A stretch of 7,760 nucleotides of DNA from assembly GCA_022560715.1 (NCBI GenBank), contig JADFSQ010000079.1:1-7760 (forward strand), given 5' to 3'. Origin of the DNA: Bacteroidota bacterium. GTDB lineage: Bacteria; Bacteroidota; Bacteroidia; Flavobacteriales; Flavobacteriaceae. The notes beneath the pieces were generated by a model. That model did no database searches, was not told the DNA's origin, and was given only the letters and a program-made list of their open reading frames with translations. This document shows, one piece after another, positions 6,125 through 7,760 of this stretch; positions within the stretch are counted from its first letter, which is position 1, and every line of letters starts with the position of its first letter. The translations under genes were made by a program, and so were the position numbers.

Positions 6125-7453
6125 ATGACTGAGTTTTTTATAAAAGCCGCTCAATTATTGTTGAGTCTCTCCATTTTAGTTGTTTTGCATGAATTTGGAC
6201 ATTACATTCCTGCTAAACTATTTAAAACTCGTGTAGAAAAATTCTATTTGTTTTTTGATATAAAATTTTCCCTATTCAAAAAGAAAATTGGAGACACTGA
6301 ATATGGTATAGGTTGGTTGCCATTAGGGGGTTATGTGAAAATTGCCGGAATGATTGATGAAAGCATGGACACCGAGCAAATGGCAAAACCGCCTCAACCT
6401 TGGGAATTTCGTTCTAAACCTGTTTGGCAACGTTTAATTATAATGCTTGGAGGAGTGACGGTTAATTTTATTTTGGCGTTCGTATTATATATTATGATTC
6501 TATTTGTTTGGGGAACCAATTACGCAAATAAAGATGATATAAAATATGGTTTTAGCGTTACCAATACTTTAAAAAAATACGGCTTTGAAGACGGCGATAA
6601 AATCGTTTCGGTAAACGGAAAGCCTTTTGAAAATGTGTTAGAACTTAACATCCATTTATTACTTAGAGAAATCAATCAAGTAACTGTTGAACATTTTGAT
6701 GGAACTGTTGAAAGATTACATTTGCCTGAAGATATTGGACCTCAGCTCTTCGAGGCTGGGGATTTTCCAGCAATGACACCAAGATACCCTTTGAAATTGG
6801 ATTCCATAATTTCGGATTCTCCTGCATCAAGAGCAGGATTATTAACGAGTGATAAAATAATTTCAATAGATGGAGTAGCTATTAGATTTTTATCTGACTT
6901 AACTAAAGGGATTAAAAATAAAACATCTGAAAGTATTTCTTTGAAAATACTAAGAAATGGTATTGAAAAAGAAATAACAATAATCCCAAAAGAAGATAAC
7001 ATTATAGGTATCATTACTTCAACATCAGATGTAGATTTCGTAAAGCTAAACCATAAAAATTATTCTTTTACCGAAAGTATAAGTGAAGGTATTGCGTTAG
7101 GATATTGGTCAATAAAAGATTACTTAGCACAATTTAAGTATATTTTTACTAAAAAAGGCGCTTCTCAAATAGGTGGTTTTGCGGCTATAGGTAATATGTT
7201 CCCTTCTACATGGAATTGGCAAGCATTTTGGATGCTTACAGCTTTTTTATCTATTATGTTAGGTGTTTTAAATCTATTACCAATACCAGCTCTTGACGGA
7301 GGTCATGTCATGTTTTTACTATACGAAATGGTTTCTGGAAGAAAGCCAAGCGACAAGTTTTTAGAATATGCACAAATAACAGGTTTCTTATTATTAATTG
7401 CATTAGTGCTTTTTGCAAATGGGAACGATATTTATAAAGCTATTTTTGATTAA
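6125..7453 (+). CDS. rseP: RseP-type site-2 zinc metalloprotease (M50 family)
   Basis: This is an intramembrane protease of 442 residues, the normal size. Family members cut membrane-anchored anti-sigma factors (regulated intramembrane proteolysis) and remnant signal peptides. The zinc site HEFGH (H22, E23, H26) is in the first membrane helix and the third ligand lies in NLLPIPALDGG (N383-D391) in a later one. Membrane segments lie around 9-29, 107-128, 368-390 and 418-431. GIGWLPLGGYVKIAGM (61-76) is the conserved membrane-reentrant strand region. Two PDZ domains lie between: about 140-215 (FEDGDKIVSVNGKPF) and 222-300 (SIISDSPASRAGLLTSDKIISIDG). The ATG at 6125 gives the correct N-terminal helix; no Shine-Dalgarno sequence is evident, as usual in this phylum. 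It appears monocistronic, with a promoter on each side. The actual substrate here cannot be read from the sequence. Confidence 0.96.
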   Translation: MTEFFIKAAQLLLSLSILVVLHEFGHYIPAKLFKTRVEKFYLFFDIKFSLFKKKIGDTEYGIGWLPLGGYVKIAGMIDESMDTEQMAKPPQPWEFRSKPVWQRLIIMLGGVTVNFILAFVLYIMILFVWGTNYANKDDIKYGFSVTNTLKKYGFEDGDKIVSVNGKPFENVLELNIHLLLREINQVTVEHFDGTVERLHLPEDIGPQLFEAGDFPAMTPRYPLKLDSIISDSPASRAGLLTSDKIISIDGVAIRFLSDLTKGIKNKTSESISLKILRNGIEKEITIIPKEDNIIGIITSTSDVDFVKLNHKNYSFTESISEGIALGYWSIKDYLAQFKYIFTKKGASQIGGFAAIGNMFPSTWNWQAFWMLTAFLSIMLGVLNLLPIPALDGGHVMFLLYEMVSGRKPSDKFLEYAQITGFLLLIALVLFANGNDIYKAIFD

Positions 7454-7471
7454 TTTTTTTAAATAAAATAG

Positions 7472-7501
7472 TTGTTCTCATTTAAAAATAAATTATATTT
7501 G
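7472..7501 (+). promoter_or_regulatory. Strong Bacteroidetes-type promoter before the tRNA-like segment
   Basis: A TTG (-33) at 7472-7474 and TATATTTG (-7) at 7494-7501 are separated by 19 bases, the best two-part promoter in the window. Transcription would start near 7507, about 17 bases before the tRNA-like piece. That short spacing is typical of a tRNA promoter, and the same promoter would also drive the GIY-YIG gene. Confidence 0.6.
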
Positions 7502-7523
7502 CGCTCGCTAAAGCGGAAAACAG

Positions 7524-7565
7524 TCCTCCTTAGCTCATCCCGATAGCTATCGGGAGGTTAGAGCA
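7524..7565 (+). pseudogene. tRNA-like 5' half (acceptor strand and D-arm) interrupted by a palindrome
   Basis: The bases fit the tRNA plan position by position: TCCTCCT as a 7-base 5' acceptor strand (7524-7530), TA as positions 8-9, GCTC as the D-stem (7533-7536), A14, then after an 18-base insert GGTTA (7556-7560), which holds the invariant GG of the D-loop, GAGC closing the D-stem (7561-7564) and A26. Removing the insert leaves a normal-looking start of a bacterial tRNA such as tRNA-Asn, from memory. After 7565 the homology stops: no anticodon stem, T-arm or complementary 3' acceptor strand is present before the GIY-YIG start at 7589. It therefore cannot make a tRNA as it stands. It could be a remnant of a disrupted tRNA gene or the boundary of a mobile or duplicated tRNA-GIY-YIG unit. 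Confidence 0.5.
7538..7555. repeat. 18-base perfect palindrome TCCCGATAGCTATCGGGA in the D-loop
   Basis: The sequence equals its own reverse complement over 18 bases and is far richer in GC than its surroundings. It takes the place of the usual two or three D-loop bases (such as GTT or GCT) of the tRNA-like piece. I have an unverified recollection of CCCGATAGCTATCGGG as a recurrent short palindrome in Flavobacteriaceae genomes, which would make it a dispersed repeat, not a unique site. As RNA it would extend the D-arm into a long hairpin; alternatively CCTCC (7525-7529) can pair with GGAGG (7553-7557). Confidence 0.7.
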
Positions 7566-7588
7566 AGAGTGAGAAAGTTCTTTAAATT

Positions 7589-7760
7589 ATGGTTGAGAAT
7601 AATGTTTATATACTTTTTTCTGATACTTTGAATCAATTTTATATTGGTGAAACTGTTGACTTTGAAGAGAGATTAAATGAACATAATTCGGGGTTTTATA
7701 AAAAGACTTTCACATCTAAAGCAAGTGATTGGGAACTATTTTTAAAAATAGTATGCAAAG
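7589..7760 (+). CDS. GIY-YIG nuclease-domain protein, 3'-truncated by the window
   Basis: The 57 visible residues carry the start of a GIY-YIG catalytic domain: the GIY-like strand VYILFS (6-11), the YIG motif FYIGET (17-22) and the arginine helix DFEERLNEHNSG with R28. The catalytic glutamate would lie beyond the window. This matches the small, stand-alone GIY-YIG/UvrC-N-like family of about 80-100 residues that is abundant in Bacteroidetes; its cellular role is not known. The start is supported by an in-frame TAA at 7583-7585, only 3 bases before ATG 7589. It has no clear ribosome binding site; a GGGAGG at 7552-7557 is too far upstream (about 31 bases). It appears to use the promoter of the tRNA-like segment immediately upstream, which suggests it sits at or in a tRNA locus. 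Confidence 0.88.
   Translation, partial: MVENNVYILFSDTLNQFYIGETVDFEERLNEHNSGFYKKTFTSKASDWELFLKIVCK

Noticed and set aside
7524..7588. A complete, functional tRNA gene
   Set aside because: Only positions 1-26 can be matched. No anticodon stem-loop, T-arm or matching 3' acceptor strand occurs before the GIY-YIG start codon.

Overview
The window looks like a chromosomal segment of a low-GC member of the Bacteroidetes, most likely Flavobacteriaceae. Supporting signs are the A+T-rich sequence, several good matches to the Bacteroidetes -7 promoter element (TANNTTTG) ahead of genes, the lack of strong Shine-Dalgarno sequences, a SCO1/feoA/feoB/small Cys-rich peptide cluster typical of that group, and a GIY-YIG protein of the kind common there. 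This placement is inference from composition and gene content.

Layout. (1) 3-2683, plus strand: an iron-transport-type cluster with a 5'-truncated FeoA-domain protein, a stand-alone FeoB GTPase (254 aa) and a stand-alone FeoB permease (472 aa). Here FeoB is split into two genes separated by 112 non-coding bases. (2) 2726-5931, minus strand: a second, canonical Feo system that converges on the first. In transcription order it is SCO1/SenC-like protein, feoA, full-length feoB (698 aa, overlapping feoA by 8 bases), and a 44-residue FeoB-associated Cys-rich membrane peptide. (3) 5932-6124: divergent intergenic region with -7 promoter matches facing both ways. (4) 6125-7453, plus strand: RseP-type site-2 (M50) protease with HEFGH and NLLPIPALDGG motifs. 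(5) 7454-7760: a strong promoter, a piece resembling the 5' half of a tRNA gene (acceptor strand and D-arm) whose D-loop carries an 18-base perfect palindrome, and then the start of a GIY-YIG nuclease gene that runs off the end.

How the genes work together. Both Feo sets should import a divalent metal, normally Fe(II), across the inner membrane. FeoA is a small SH3-like partner, the FeoB G-domain is the GTP switch, and the FeoB membrane part is the pore. The two pores belong to visibly different subfamilies (GFGCN/CNGRWP versus GTAC/CSARLP), so the tail-to-tail pair is probably two independent acquisitions with possibly different substrates or expression conditions, not a recent tandem duplication. 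The SCO1 protein (copper delivery or thiol redox for cytochrome oxidase) leads the minus-strand set but seems to be separated from feoA by a weak hairpin and a separate promoter.

The two least ordinary items are the split FeoB, whose halves join without missing residues once the spacer is removed, and the tRNA-like/palindrome/GIY-YIG arrangement at the right edge.
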